Source: Candidula unifasciata (taxonomy: Eukaryota > Mollusca > Gastropoda > Stylommatophora > Geomitridae). From it: a stretch of DNA of 64,000 nucleotides. The translations under genes and the position numbers were made by a program. Under the pieces are notes generated by a model. The model was not told the origin of the DNA. It worked only from the letters and a program-made list of their open reading frames with translations, and did no database searches. The stretch lies in contig CAJHNH020008450.1 in assembly GCA_905116865.2 (NCBI GenBank), positions 622,310 to 686,309 on the forward strand, read 5' to 3'. This document shows, in pieces, positions 34,374 to 48,000 of the stretch (positions are counted from its first letter, which is position 1; every line of letters begins with the position of its first letter).

Positions 34374-34880
34374 TTAGAAAGGATTATCATCACAGCACTC
34401 CGGACAAATCCATAGGTGCTCCGATCTCCTCCTCAAAAGCTCCACAAGTGTAAAACGACTGATGACGCCTGTTCTGTGTTGGTTAATAAAATGTTTTGTC
34501 CCCTTAGTGAAATATTCATTTCTTACAGCTCCAGGCTGCACCCGCATGTCCATCAGTCTAGACAGGGACACGGAGTCATGCCCTTTGACGTGCTCCTCGG
34601 TACGGTAAGTGCAGCGCATGACAGTGATAACAATACCTCTGTCCAGTAGTGGGCCAGTCATAGCAACCACAGTGTCAGCACGAAAATTTGATGTGCTGGT
34701 ACTCATCATTATACTTCACAATTTCTGATGTTGGACACAATCAAAGGCCTTGCTATAATCAATAACAACGTGTTGATTCCTGGTTTCTTTACCCTGTCTG
34801 AAACTCCTTTGTGCCTCATGTAGTTTTTTTTTGAAGTTTTCTTTGAATCCTTTTCCCGATTTGTTCTTACATTTCATATC
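34374..34880 (-). mobile_element. Rearranged LINE: RT scrap plus CPEC tail
   Basis: The minus strand carries VVIDYSKAFDC (reverse transcriptase block, 34,735-34,790) and then NQHRTGVISRFTLVELL and EHLWICPECCDDNPF at the end. The RNase H between them is gone. Confidence 0.82.
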
Positions 34881-34959
34881 TTTTCAAGTATATCATTATA
34901 TATGTGTGCCATGCAGCATATTATTATTATTCTATTATTAAGACTATCTATGTGTTCAA

Positions 34960-35292
34960 TTTAGAATACCTTGGACAGCCAAAAAGAGCAACCAAGAGGT
35001 TTTGAAAGAGGCGGGAGCCCAAAGACAACTTCTCACAGACATCATAAGGAGACAGTCATCATTTTTCGGCCATGTTATGAGAAGAGAGAAAATGGAACAT
35101 GTTGTGACCACTGGAAAGATATGTGGAAGGAGAGATAGAGGTAGACAACGAGAGAAGATGCTTGACAGTCTTGTTGCATGGCATGGAGGTGTGTCGGCAC
35201 ACGAACTGATACATGCTGCAGGAGATCGCAGATTATGGAGAGGCATGATCGCCCACGCCAGTCGGCAAGGCACCTGATGATGATGATGATGT
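34960..35292 (+). mobile_element. LINE 3' end with (GAT)n tail
   Basis: Open frame LLTDIIRRQSSFFGHVMRRE and then LVAWHGGVSAHELIHAA, ending HASRQGT, a stop and (TGA)n at 35,275-35,291. The intact last 90 codons and microsatellite tail give a clear LINE 3' end. Confidence 0.85.
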
Positions 35293-35920
35293 GTTCAATG
35301 GCAAGACGAATTAATAATATACTGATTTTTTTTTTTTATTTTTACAAAATTAAGGTAAACAAAATACGAATAAATAAGTAATTGCTTTCAACTCTTTGGA
35401 GTTCCAGGGGGTTTAGCATCACAGGCTCAAGGAGTAGTTAAGAAAGACTAAAATTGACGCATCATGCGTTAAATATGCTTCTAGGTAGGTACCTATGAAC
35501 ATATGATGCGTTTCCTTGGGACAAAGAGTTTAAGAAAGTGAAAAAAAAAATGAAATGAATTTTAAATTAAAATATTTATTCATGGTTACAGCGGGTCTCT
35601 TTTTCTTACACAATTATTAGGGGCCAGTGGGGGGGGGGGGGTTTGGATGCACCTCCCCCTTAATTTTTAAAGAGAAAATCTGTAAGGCGGGTTGGAGGAG
35701 GGGGGTTTGAATGCCAGCCCCCCCCCATGTTAACTTTATGTAAACGTTCTCGTGGTAAGTAATTATATATACCTATCTGATTATTTCAAATATGGCATTT
35801 TTTATTGGCCATACATAATTTTTTAATAATTATTATTATTGCGCACATGAACAAAGCCTAGGCACCGCGAGCTTCCCTCCTCGATAAAATTATAAGCAGG
35901 GTGTTGGGTTGCGAGGCGTT

Positions 35921-35953
<33 letters not shown>

Positions 35954-36076
35954 CGGACTTGTGGGCAGACATTTACATGCTTTGTTTATCTTATATAATT
36001 GCTATCAATACTGACCCACTGAGCTGAGCTTCTTCGGACTCAGACTTGAGTTAGAAGAAGATTTGATTGACTTGAT
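35293..36076. other. Intergenic gap with G and C runs
   Basis: No gene. It holds a G run (about 35,629-35,641) and 31 consecutive C at 35,922-35,952. Confidence 0.7.
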
Positions 36077-36529
36077 TCAAGAACCGCCATCACAGCACTC
36101 GGGGTATTCCAATAAGCGCTTTGTCCCCATCTTCATCAGCCAGAGAAGAGTTCCGATACTAATGGTGCCTGTAGCCTTCTGATTAAACGTGCGTCTTGCC
36201 TTTCCTCTGAGCCTCGAGCATCTGCCAGAACTTGTCGTCACTCCCCTCTGCATCAGTCTCACCAGACTGTGGTGATCCATATGCTCCTCCGAACAGCAAA
36301 AACGCTCTCCCACAAGGCACTATCCATGTCTGCCTTATCATGCATCAGCATTCCACCAAGCTGTGCAGAGCCAGCCAGTCTGTCCATTTCGCAACACACT
36401 GGCGTGCCCTGGTGAAAAAAATCCAGACAATACTTCTCACCCGTGTCCTCCGCAGCGAGGCTTGCCACTCTGCACGAAGCATGCCTGTCATGATCCTCCT
36501 CAGCATGCTTTCAGAGTCAGTTACAATCA

Positions 36530-36573
<44 letters not shown>

Positions 36574-36960
36574 TGTTCTCTAGCCAGCGAAAAGCTGCAG
36601 TAACCGCCTCCACCTCCATCTTAAGCTGGATATAGTGGTATCATATGCTAGGCTCTCCTGCACCACACGTTGACCGGTAACTTTTGCTAAGAAACCCCAA
36701 GCACTTCTTTTGCCTCTTGACACTGAACCGTCTGTGTAAATGATCAAATCTTCTGAGCGAGCATTATCTTGAATTAATTTCCTAAATTTCCAACTCTGTG
36801 GCACCTGCTGGCCAGTCTCTGCATTCGCGGCTCAGTGTGATTATGACCCTACATAAGTCTGATTTTTCAGGTGGCACTTTGACCCACTCGCCTTATGTTC
36901 TCAAGGATGCAAACCTGTCTGATTGTGCCTTCTGTCTGAGCCATCAATGCATTCCCTCTT
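36077..36960 (-). mobile_element. RNase-H LINE, decayed, split by (GT)n
   Basis: The minus strand encodes LIIYTDGSVSRGKRSAWGF (RNase H start), a VTDSESMLRRIM block and the Cys tail EYPECCDGGS across three frames. A (GT)n run (36,534-36,572) interrupts the domain. Confidence 0.83.
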
Positions 36961-37500
36961 ATTAGCCGCTGACCGTTAACTGCACCTGGAGCTTCATGGA
37001 AAGGTTGTCTGTGTCTGCAGCTACCCTGAGATATGACTTCGCCTGCAGCAGCTTGTGCCTACCTGCAACAGTCGGCAAACCAAGGATGTATCGCATACAC
37101 ACCACTGGGGTGTCTCTAGTGTCTCTAACCTGCAAAGAAAATATACTGAGGCACCGTAACGGCTACATGAAATACTACCTGGATGCTTTCGGAATGTTTA
37201 TGAAAAAAAAAGAATAAACGGGAGTTTCGACGACGAAGAAAAGTTTAAATATACCTAAACTAATCCAATAGGGTTGAATGGAAATTTTGTTTAATATTAA
37301 GAAGAAAGAAAGCAAAAAAAAAAAAAAAATAAATAAATAAAAAAATTTAAGAAGCTATGTATAAACATTATAACCCTGAGGGTTGAAATTAACATCTGAA
37401 AAACGCTTTACTTAAAACATTATTAAAGAAGAAAAAGAAAGCTCAGAATGATTCATCGGCCAAGAATCCGAAATTAATGAGTTGGTGGGAGAGCATGTTT
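36961..37500. other. Intergenic, upstream of anillin
   Basis: A-rich tract at 37,314-37,340. No gene seen. Confidence 0.55.
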
Positions 37501-37519
37501 TAGGTTTCAAGTTTTCAAG

Positions 37520-37660
37520 TTTGAAACACATCACGAGCAAGTCTCGCGAGAACCTGCGTCATCTCAACCGCCAATTTTGAAAGTGCGGAGCGGACACGGC
37601 GACTGCCATTTTTGTTCACAGGTAGTTGGATGTTTTTTTGTCTCGGTTATTGAACAATTC
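37520..37660 (+). promoter_or_regulatory. ANLN: Anillin core promoter region
   Basis: TCTCGCGAGA palindrome at 37,542-37,551, CCAAT at 37,571-37,575 fused to TTTGAA at 37,576-37,581, and a further TTTGAA at 37,520-37,525, all within 175 bp of the start codon. TCTCGCGAGA is a known core element of housekeeping promoters. CCAAT with TTTGAA (CHR) is the arrangement of G2/M genes under DREAM/MuvB control. The region is locally CpG-rich against an A+T-rich background. Confidence 0.65.
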
Positions 37661-37692
37661 TCGGAGTTTGTGGCTGCACACCTTCTGTAAAC

Positions 37693-37710
37693 ATGGATCC
37701 GGAGACGCAG
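37693..37710 (+). CDS. ANLN: ANLN coding exon 1
   Basis: Six codons, MDPETQ, then CAG|GTATGG. MDP is the near-universal anillin start. Phase 0 exit. Confidence 0.9.
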
Positions 37711-40700
37711 GTATGGATGGCAATTTCGTGTAATTTCATTGTTTACGAGAAAGTTATGTGGTTTTCGGGCTTTATTTTATTTTCGGGGGTCTTGAGACCA
37801 AATAATTTGGCAAATTGACCAATGTTTTTTATTACACTTAACTTAAACTACTTTCATAGTCTGTAAACTTTCAACTTTAACAGGTACAGTTTCTTTCATT
37901 TCATACTTCCCGCATTAAATTTGTGTGTAAATAACCATGTGATCGCGTTGGAGATAAAGTTTATTTATTTAATTAATTTAAAAAGTCGATTCAAATTAAA
38001 ATTTCAAGTGACCGTCCCTTGACTTAAGATTCGTCGCGTAAAAAAATACATAAGGAAGAGTTACATCCATCTTGAGATTATCCGGTTGATTTAAATATTT
38101 AAGGGTACTTTCTGTATCATACTTCAAAATAATTATATGTTTTGATGATTATATATGCAGATAGTAAACATTTCCTGCCATTTAATTAATTAGTCTACAA
38201 CATTGCGCTCTTTATTGCTGTGATTAATGAAATGACACACCCTTTCTAAACTTTCTTTGTCTAAAGTTTTAAAACTTATTTAGTACCAATTTACCCAATA
38301 TGCCTTAAATAAGTTAAATGGTTTGTTCACAGGATATGCTTTCTTACTTTCTTAAATCCTAATTTTAATGTTATCTATTTGACACTTGACACACCCCCCC
38401 CCCCCACCCCTTACCTAATCCAGATTGTATTATTAATTGTAACATTAATTAATTTGATTATTCTACCTATCTAGTAGGATTACTGTTAATTTACTGAACT
38501 TATTTAGATGCATCCATTATCAAAGTTATGACTTAAATGACTAGTTTCAGAACGAATTCAATCAAAACCTGTCTGGTAAATGGATTTCTTTTAAAGAATA
38601 ATTAAGGTATTAAAATTTCAGTAGAATTTTAGCAATTAATATGATCCTGCATGACTATATTGTCTGAAACAAATCCAGGGTGCTTTCTACGTTCTGTTCC
38701 ATTGCTTTACTGAAAAAATATGTAGCCTTGTTCAACCAGCATTCTAAAAAAAAGGGGAGGGGGGTTGTTTATAATTGTGACTAGTTGTGCACTATATAAA
38801 GTGGCTTAGCAAAAGAACTCTTTTAGTGTTCATGCAGTTACAGGAGACAGACCGTAATACTGTTCCGACTGGCGATGAAATTGTCTACCATCAGCCAATG
38901 GGCAACCAGGTTACTGATGAGGTACTTTCTACTTCACTTAAGTCCATGTAGCACTTCAGACTTTATAGCTTAGTATTTATAACATCAATTGTTAGCAAGC
39001 AATGTCTGTTAGTAAGAACAAAGAGGAAAACAGAAAAGTCATTTGCCAGTTTGCACCTTAAACTTTTACAGAAAATAATGTAATGTAATAATTATCCATT
39101 ACAATCTACCCAGTCATTATTTCATAAAAATAAAAATAAAAATAATAACGGGGTAATGACCTTTGTATTTTTCTTATTTTACACTAATGGCCATAATAAA
39201 TTGACTTTAGTTGCTTATTATTTAATACTTTTATTCTCCTTGTTAATTCCGGGGGCGCTATTGTCGGAAAAACAATAATTGACCTACTGCCTCTCCAACA
39301 AGCGTGTTGTAGGAGTCAACTATTTGTGGGCTTCCTTCGAAGTCAGAGTGCATCAGCCTGAGCAGCAATTAACAACTAAATGCACAAATAAGCCAGTGAA
39401 ACGGATGTACACGCAAAACTTAGGACTTGGCACAAAGCAAATTTCCAGATGGATGAATAACCAGGACTTTCCACTGGAGCTGAACAAAGAAGAATACAAT
39501 TACTTTTATATTGAAACACATGCATAGGTGTTGGCTTATGGGTTTCTAATGAGTTGGGTTTATCTGTGTGTGGTTCTTAGTGTTTGCTTATGGGTTTTTC
39601 ACAGGTTGTCTTATGGATTTTTGTACTTCTTGTATTTTTTTAAAAGTATCCAGAAACCATGAGTTCTAAACACTTTGGCTCGGTACTATGGATATCGCAA
39701 CCGTTCGGCCTTGATTCCATAATAGACACTGGGAGATGGCTTGTTAGTTGGCTTATCGGGTTTACTTATAGTTCTTAATGGGCTTGCTTGTGGGTTCTTA
39801 CTGAGTTGGCTTGTGGGTTCTTACTGGGTTGGCTTGTGGGTTCTTACTTTGTTGGCTTGTGGGTTCTTACTGGGTTGGCTTGGGGGTTCTTACTGGGTTG
39901 GCTTGTGGGTTCTTACTTTGTTGGCTTGGGGGTTCTTACTGGGTTGGCTTGGGGGTTCTTACTGAGTTGGCTTGTGGGTTCTTACTGGGTTGGCTTGAGG
40001 GTTCTTACTGAGTTGGCTTGTGGGTTCTTACTGGGTTGGCTTGGGGGTTCTTACTGAGTTGGTAGGGACTACAGTTTCGACAATTTGCGGTCTTTTCGGC
40101 AATTTCCGTTACCCGGAAACCGTTCAGAACTTGTTCGGGAAATCTCGGCTGGTTTCCGTATGGGTCCAAATCTCTCATGAAATTTTGCCATTGGTGGGAA
40201 TTTGGACCAGCTATAAATAGCTGAAAACAGCGTGGGGGAACCCAATTAACAGCGCATGTCTACGACAGCCGGACGTCCTCTGTTTTTCTGTTACATCAGT
40301 TTGATTGAAAATAGCGATAAGGATTCAGGGTTGGCTTTAGGCTTTAAAAATTACTCGTACTGGTAATGCTAGTTATAATTGAATTCTCCGTCCAATTTTA
40401 CATTCACATTTACAAATTTCTTTCTGTACGGTGGCTTTTTAAATTTACAGTAACATTTTTTAGGCAATCGGTATGTGCCTGTGTCTTATTGTCTGCCATC
40501 TTGTCCAGTGACAGTCCAATGTCAACAAAGCCAAAACAGAAGTGCGCATGCGCAGAGAAAACCTTGTTTCTAAGACGCAAGTTTTAGCAGCTGCTTTCTA
40601 CATCTCATCTCCACAAAAACCTATATATCTCAGCTCAGAAATGACATACAAGCCTAAATGAGGTATCATTGGAAAGAGATTGTTTACAGCTATCTAACTG

Positions 40701-41927
40701 TGCTGGTTTTATCGGTGTAGGGGGAATTTTAAAAATTTGACTGAAGTAGCTAGAGTTGGCTTGGGGGTTCTTACTTTGTTGGCTTGGGAGTTGTTACTGG
40801 GTTTGCTCATGTAACAAGACCAAAGTTCAGAGTCAGACAACCAGCCTGTATTTTCTGCCATTCACAGCCAGTGAACACAGAAGCCTGTCACAAGTAGTTT
40901 TTGTTAAACCTTATGAATAAGCCTATTTGCTTGAATGTGTTCTACAGAAACTGATTGAGAAAACCAGGCAAAGACGTGAGATATTAAACCAGAGAATTGC
41001 TGGCATGCCGGAGGCTGCTCCACGGAAACGTCGCACTCCAGTACATGAACAAGAGCCAGAAAATGTCCTTACTGAAAAGCAGATCAACAAAGATGGTAGG
41101 TGGTCTAGCATTATTTGTGCTTGTAAATTTAGTTTTGTGTACACTCGGGACTAACCTTGTCTCACACACACACACACACACAAAACAATGGCTGTAGAGA
41201 GAAATGTTAACAAAGGTTCAAATATTACAACTGCACATAGTTGTGCAATAATACTGTTAAAATATCAAGTGAATAAAGTTTTGTGTACAAATTCCTAGGC
41301 CAGTATAGACATCTGATATAAACCTGCATCCATGATCAGGCTGAAAGAACAGCAAATGAAAATGGGTGATGCTAGAAAAGAGTACTATGCAGGAAACCAA
41401 AGAATACTTATAAACCAACACAGAATTGGTATTGTCAGCAGCTACACGCTGTTGAATATACTGAGGAGGGGATCCTTACACTTATGGGCTGAATGATTCA
41501 GTGTGTATTGAGGATGACCTGTAGTTGATATAAATTTCTTCTTAGCATTCACCATCTGTAAACTCTGGCGTAAAGTTCTGGTTGTTTGTCCACGTCTAAA
41601 CTTTAATCTTGTTCCAGAACTTGAGTTTTGTGTGTACATCTAGCTTTTTTCAATGCAGACTGTTGATCTCTGCTTCCATCTCTTTCTTTGTCCGGCTCCA
41701 ACTCTATTTCTGTCTCCACCTGTTTGTTTCTCTTTCTCCCAACTTTATCTCCACCTCTGTTTAGTGCCCATCTTCACCTGCCTGTGTTCTGTGCTCCAGC
41801 ATTTACATCACTCTGTCTTCCTCTCTTTTTTTCTTCCGTCTCCCCTCCCACCCTTGCTCTATCTATCCACATTCTCTCTGTCTCTCTCTCCCCCCTCTCT
41901 CTCTCCTCCCTCTCCTCCTCTCCCTCC

Positions 41928-42012
<85 letters not shown>

Positions 42013-45000
42013 CTCGCTCTCACACTCGCTCTCACACTCGCATCAATCAGTTTCTCTTAGCTTGTAAATCACCTTGACACAAATTTAGTTTTCATTAACA
42101 ATTGTTATTGTATCATGTTCATAAAGTTGTTCAGTTATGTAGTTGATTTTCCCTGTTCATTTCCAGACGGCTGCTCGACATATGGTATATATTACATTGT
42201 TGTCTCAAGTTGACTTGTACATCAGAGGTCCCCAACTTTTTATATATGAAACCCATAAAACAACAAACAGAATTTATCAGTTAGCTAAATTCTGGAGATA
42301 TCAATCACTAGTACAGATTGTAATTTTTAATGGTTTAAATCAGTAGCCTCAGCCCTTTTCAGGTGGTCTCCCCCAAGTGTATGGCAAGACACAAAGCTCC
42401 CTCCACCCAAACATAATAAAATCTGCTTAAAGAAAGGGAGGAATGTGTTCTGAATCTATAATTAAATACACATTTTATCATGAGCATTTTTTCGACGGTA
42501 GATGTACAGACTCATGAAAACAAAAACATCCTTGGATTTTTGTTCTATAGTTTAAAACATTTTATTTTTAATTTTAAGAAAGTTAGTAAAACGAATTAAT
42601 TAAAAGTACAGATGCACCTATTTTCTAAATTGCTTAACGACCCCCCAAAGGTTGGGGATCACTGGTCTAGATACAGAGCCTAGCACCTGCTTTAAAAGTT
42701 TTTTTATGTTGTCAATTGTTTTTAAAGTCGAAAGGATTAACACAAATTAATTTATTCATTATGTATTGCAGTAGTTAAATAAGTCAGGGACAAATATTGT
42801 CACTTGCTTTGATACCAGGTATTTTCTACATGTGTTCAAAAATACCCAGACAAATCACAGTAGTATAGTAGTTGTGAAATCAGATCTTTTAGAAAATTCT
42901 ATGAACATCATAAACACCTGAGGGTTCATGTCATTCTCTATAAGCTAATAGGCTAGGCTAATTGTCAACAATGTAGGGACCTCTGTTGTATATAATTGGC
43001 ATAACTAAAGCATTGTTTTTGTCAGTGAGAAAGCCTTTGTTTTCTGGAATTGTGCTTTTATTGCATTATGCTATATCTATGTACTCAGTATATTTCTAAA
43101 GAATTCAGTTGCCCCAAAGCTCTGTTTTTAATGAGATAAATGGAATAGTCATCCACTGTGGCAGAACTGGGCTTTATTTTTGAGACACGCATGGTACAAG
43201 GTTGTCTATCATGGCCTTGATTTTTATATTGAGTGAATGACAGATGTGGTGGACCTTTGATCCTAATTTTCATTCAGTATGGTTCCTAATTTGTGGTCTT
43301 TAAACAGAATTGTCATCTAGTAAACCTTAATCAGGGAACATTAGGACCAGTAGTAGTGCAAACTTTTGATGGACATTATTTATCAAAAATTTGTGGGTTG
43401 GGTTGAGACCTTTCCACCTTATGGTTTCTGGTCATTGCAAGTCTGTGGACCACTATCTGAGATCCCAAGCCAGTTCAGTTTAGGTCTGTAGTCATTTATC
43501 CTTGGGGCGCAGAGCCTGCTGGTACCTTCTTGGTGTTTGTCCGCTTTCTTTTCTAGAACCTGCACATCTGGTTTATTTGAATGCAGACTCTTGGTTGCTT
43601 GCCTCTAAGGCCGATGTACTCTGACGTTGAAGAATGCTCCCAATTAGTTGACTTCTATAACATGCTTATTGGGTTGTGCAGTGGAACTATACTTTGTTGT
43701 TAGCTGAGGTGAGGTACAGAAAATCTTTTTTTTTTTTTAAATACAACATACCAGCCTTAATTTTCCTAATACTTCCAGTGAGACCAAAATAGCTAACCCT
43801 GCTAAATACTGAACAATAAACAAATTGTTGGCCCCTTTCTGTCTTTCCAGGCGATAGTGTTATATTGGGCTTATAAAGGGCAGCCCATAGCGATGGCAAG
43901 TGTGACAAGAGCCGCCCACATTAAGTCTTCCACGGTTATACATTAAATATCAGGACCGTTGTTACCATCAATTGTATTTAGTCTGTTTCTTCTCAGATGC
44001 TCAGCTCTCATCATTTATGCAGACATTTCTTCCTTCTCATTCCCTTCCTGATTGTCCCGCTCCACGCAACACAGTCCATGGCGTCTTGTTCACTTGAATC
44101 CAGCAATACATGTACCATTCATGTCCCGCTTGCCCACATCCAGTAAACAAATAAGCCTTCAGTAAATACTACTACACTATGCACACAGGACCATTTTTGA
44201 TGCCAGCGGCACAGCAGAAACATGATGCTAGTCTCCGGTTTTTATAGACCATTCTGCTTGCGAAGGACAGTTGTGGTCATAATCACACCAGCTGCCTTTA
44301 CTTCCCAGGACATTATCTGGTACTCGTTTTAGACTGGGTCGACCTTAGAGCCAAGGTCAGTTGTAATAAAAGAAAACTTACTGATTAAAAACTGAATATA
44401 AGGATTAGCAGGTGAGCGCTTCAGTAAATAACCATATATACTGAACTAACAGCATTATGGGTGCATTCTGACATTGCTTCTCTAGCAAGGTTCTCTCTAA
44501 GCTGGGAGACTGAGAAACAGTCATTCAGTTTCAGGTGGGCCTACATTTCAGTTTGGTAATTCTCATTCTGTAACTATGTTCTGAGCCACAAATATGTGCT
44601 CCCAGGGATAGAAATGTCCTAATGCAGCTTAGAGGGAGCATTGTTCCCATGTATACTCACTCATTCATACTTGGGACTTGATAACATACATATATCAACC
44701 TTCTAACTTTCAAAATACACGCCTTTTGAACTGTGAGATTTTTATTTTTTGGGTTAGTTTTGTTTGAAGTTGTATGTTTTGTTTGTTTGAATTTTTTTTG
44801 TTTTAAACAATCGTTAGGAAAAGTCTGATATTTTATATCTCAACAAATGATTGCATCATATTAACATTTATTTCAAAGTAAGATTACAATATTAAAAATA
44901 AACACTTGTGTGCCAGTCCTGACCTATGGGTGTGAGTCGTGGGCAATGACAACAGCTCACGGAAGCCAGCTTCAGATCTCAGAATGAGATATCTGAGAAA

Positions 45001-48000
45001 GATGGTCCAAGTGACAGGAAGGACAAAGTTCGCAATCAGACAATACATCAAGATTTTGATACCCAGGCCTTACAAACCTGACTGGGTCAGTCACAGTTAC
45101 GATGGTCTGGACATGTGTGCAGAATGGGAGAAAATCGGCCATTATGGCAGGCACTGGACGCTAAGAACCAGGGAACCAGACCTCCAGGGCAAGTTCTTTA
45201 GCAAAGAATCAGAACAAGGTTGACACAGTAAGCTTTTAATAAACAAAACTTAGAGAAGGATGTAATATTTCTCCTTTAGCTTTTGATTACTAAGGTTTCC
45301 TGTGTGCAACCCCATTTTGGAAGGGGAAAAGAACTCCATGCTCCAGCATGCATGCCAGAATAGACGACTAATTAGATTTAAAAAAAAAAATATATATATA
45401 TAATTTTTGTGCCGAATAGCTGATATCTCATCCGCACTTTAAACCACACATTGTGTTAACTACCTCTTTTAAAGGCAAATCACTAAGATCACTAAGGTTA
45501 TTTAGTCATAGCAATTGTCTGTAGTAAAAAAATCCTTCTAAACCAGTACCTCCCCAACAAGCATGTGGCAAGAGTTGACTAAGTGGGGACTTGCTTTGAA
45601 GTCGGAGTGCATCTGCCAGAGCGGCAGGGAACAACCAACTGCACATGAATAAGCTAGTAAAATGGATGTACAAATGGACACAAAACTCAGGCCCTGGCAC
45701 AACGCCAAAGTCCAGATGGACAAATAACCAGGACTGTCTGTTGGAGCTTACAGCTGGTGAACAAAGAAGACAAACATTTCTCGGGCAAGATGAACACTTG
45801 GGATGCAGAAGTGCTAAATCACATGTGCTGGTGCACAGGGACCAGGGCTTGAACTGGTCAAGATTCATCTGCTACTGTTGTCTTCCTAGAGACAGGTTCG
45901 CAACTGAGAGTGACCAACCCAGATAGGATCCTTTCCACCCCCCAAAGTCAGAGTGAATCAGCCTGAGAGGCAAGAAACCTATGGCCAGATCTATTGAACG
46001 GATGTGCAGAGAATTCTTTGAGTCCAAAGAAACACATCATGCATTTATAAGTTTCTACCTGGAACTCCAGTGAAAGCACGGTTGGCGGATTGTACTTCTT
46101 ACTTCCCTTTGGGCCTCTACACCCCTTGGGACTGAAAGAATTAAGCTAAAGTCCTGGAACAAGACCAAAGTCCAGAAGCGGATGAACAACCAGGACTTTG
46201 GGCTGGAGTTTTCAGCCAGTGAATGCCAGTTAGTAGTAGTCTTCCCCACATTTGTAACTTCTCTGTAGTTCCCCTTTTAAGTAACAGCGCACTTAAAGTA
46301 GCGTCTGTTTTTGCACTGCCTGCTACCTTGTCTAACAGTTTACATGTCTACAATTATGTGTGAACTTACCACCAGATTCTCCGAAACGTCAGTGTGTGAG
46401 AGAAGGCGAGCAGGAGAAGAAACAAGATACACCAGCCATACGTGGGGTTCAGTCTCGGATTCGGGATCTACCTAATTCTCTAACCAGGGAAAATGAGGGT
46501 ATGTCATTGGGTGACATATGGAATGTTTCATGTATGTCCTTTCTCCATATGTTAAGTGATCCTTCTCTCATAAAACACTATCAGGGTGACTAGAATAATG
46601 CTTCTCCATCTTTGGACAACATATATCCCATGTGGCTCCCTATCTTACCACAGAACAGCTATACACTTGCAGAGTGTCGCACAAAGCATGAACTCCACAG
46701 CTCGTCTGACAGTCCCCATGGATCTGAAAAAGAATTGCACCCATGAACAGAAGGGAGCAGTTCGTGAAACAAACCTGTAAGCTTCTGAGCAGGAGGCAAA
46801 CGGCTTGGCCACTGAAACTACTGCATGACATACTCTCATTAGTTGAGGTTCCACGATCTGCAGACGGGTCGCTCTAGTAACTCCATTTCTGTGCCAGTAG
46901 AAATAGCTAAATATCTAAAAACTAGGGGCGAAAACTTGTCAGTCCTAGCAGAATCTTGAAGGTTGCACACGCAAAGTAAAAATGCATGACAACACTAATG
47001 GTCCCACACCAGAATTGCAGTCACTACTGGTGCAAATGGTCAGCCATGAAAGCTGGTATTGCACCCACAGAAATACACAGAAAAAAATCTCCAAGAAATT
47101 TTTTCAGCTCAGTGTTGCACCAAGCAATGTAGCTAAACAATGGAACCTTTGCACCCCCGGTCCAGAAGTAGGGAATTAGCATCAGCACAACCTTGTTAAA
47201 AACAACTTGTCAGAGCATCAGCGATCAACTGGCTGTTGGCTTTTTTTTTTTTTTACAAGAAGCCAAATAATCTGACATACTCTGTAGCAGAGTATTATAA
47301 TATGATGTACAAAATGAACAATTTAGATGAACTGGTGAACAGTAATTCTATTGATTACACACAGAAAATATGGAAGGGAGCCCAACCCCCAAGCCCAGGA
47401 AAAGCATCTCGTCACCACCACTGGAGAGGAGAGCTCCTACTTCATTGTCAAAGTCTCCTGCTAGAGATGGGGTGGCTCCCGCTGGTGTGTCATCCTCCAG
47501 GAAGGGCAGGTTTGCAGCCCTGGCTAGTCAGATCAACAACTGGGAAGATGATTTAACCCACCATGTTATTCCGTGAGTTCATTTGTTTTATAAAAAAAAA
47601 AAAAAAGATGATTAAACCTAGCATTTTATTCGGCGAGTGACTTTGTTCTATCCAAGGATGGTTTAACCTATCATGCTATTCAGCGAGTAAATTTGTTCTT
47701 TCCAAAGATGGTGTAACCTATTGTGTTATTCTGTGAGTGAATTTTTCTGTGCAAGGATGGTTTAACCCATCATGCTATTCAGTGAGTGTCATTTGTTCTC
47801 TACCCCTTTGGGTTCGGGGGCCCAATTGTTTTAAATATAAAAAAAAAAATAGAGGACACGCACACACACAGCATGTCGTATAAATAATTAGGGGTTCCTT
47901 CTAAATCGGAGTGTATCTGTTTGCTTACCTACTAATGAGTGACATCTTTAAAATGGATATGCACCCAAAACCTAAGTTCTTGTACAAGACTAAAGTCCAG

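Noticed and set aside
39741..40057. Gly/Trp/Leu-rich membrane-like frames
   Set aside because: Three frames of a 23-bp minisatellite inside an anillin intron.
41653..42077. Leu/Ser-rich and Arg/Glu-rich frames
   Set aside because: Produced by the pyrimidine tract and (TC)n.
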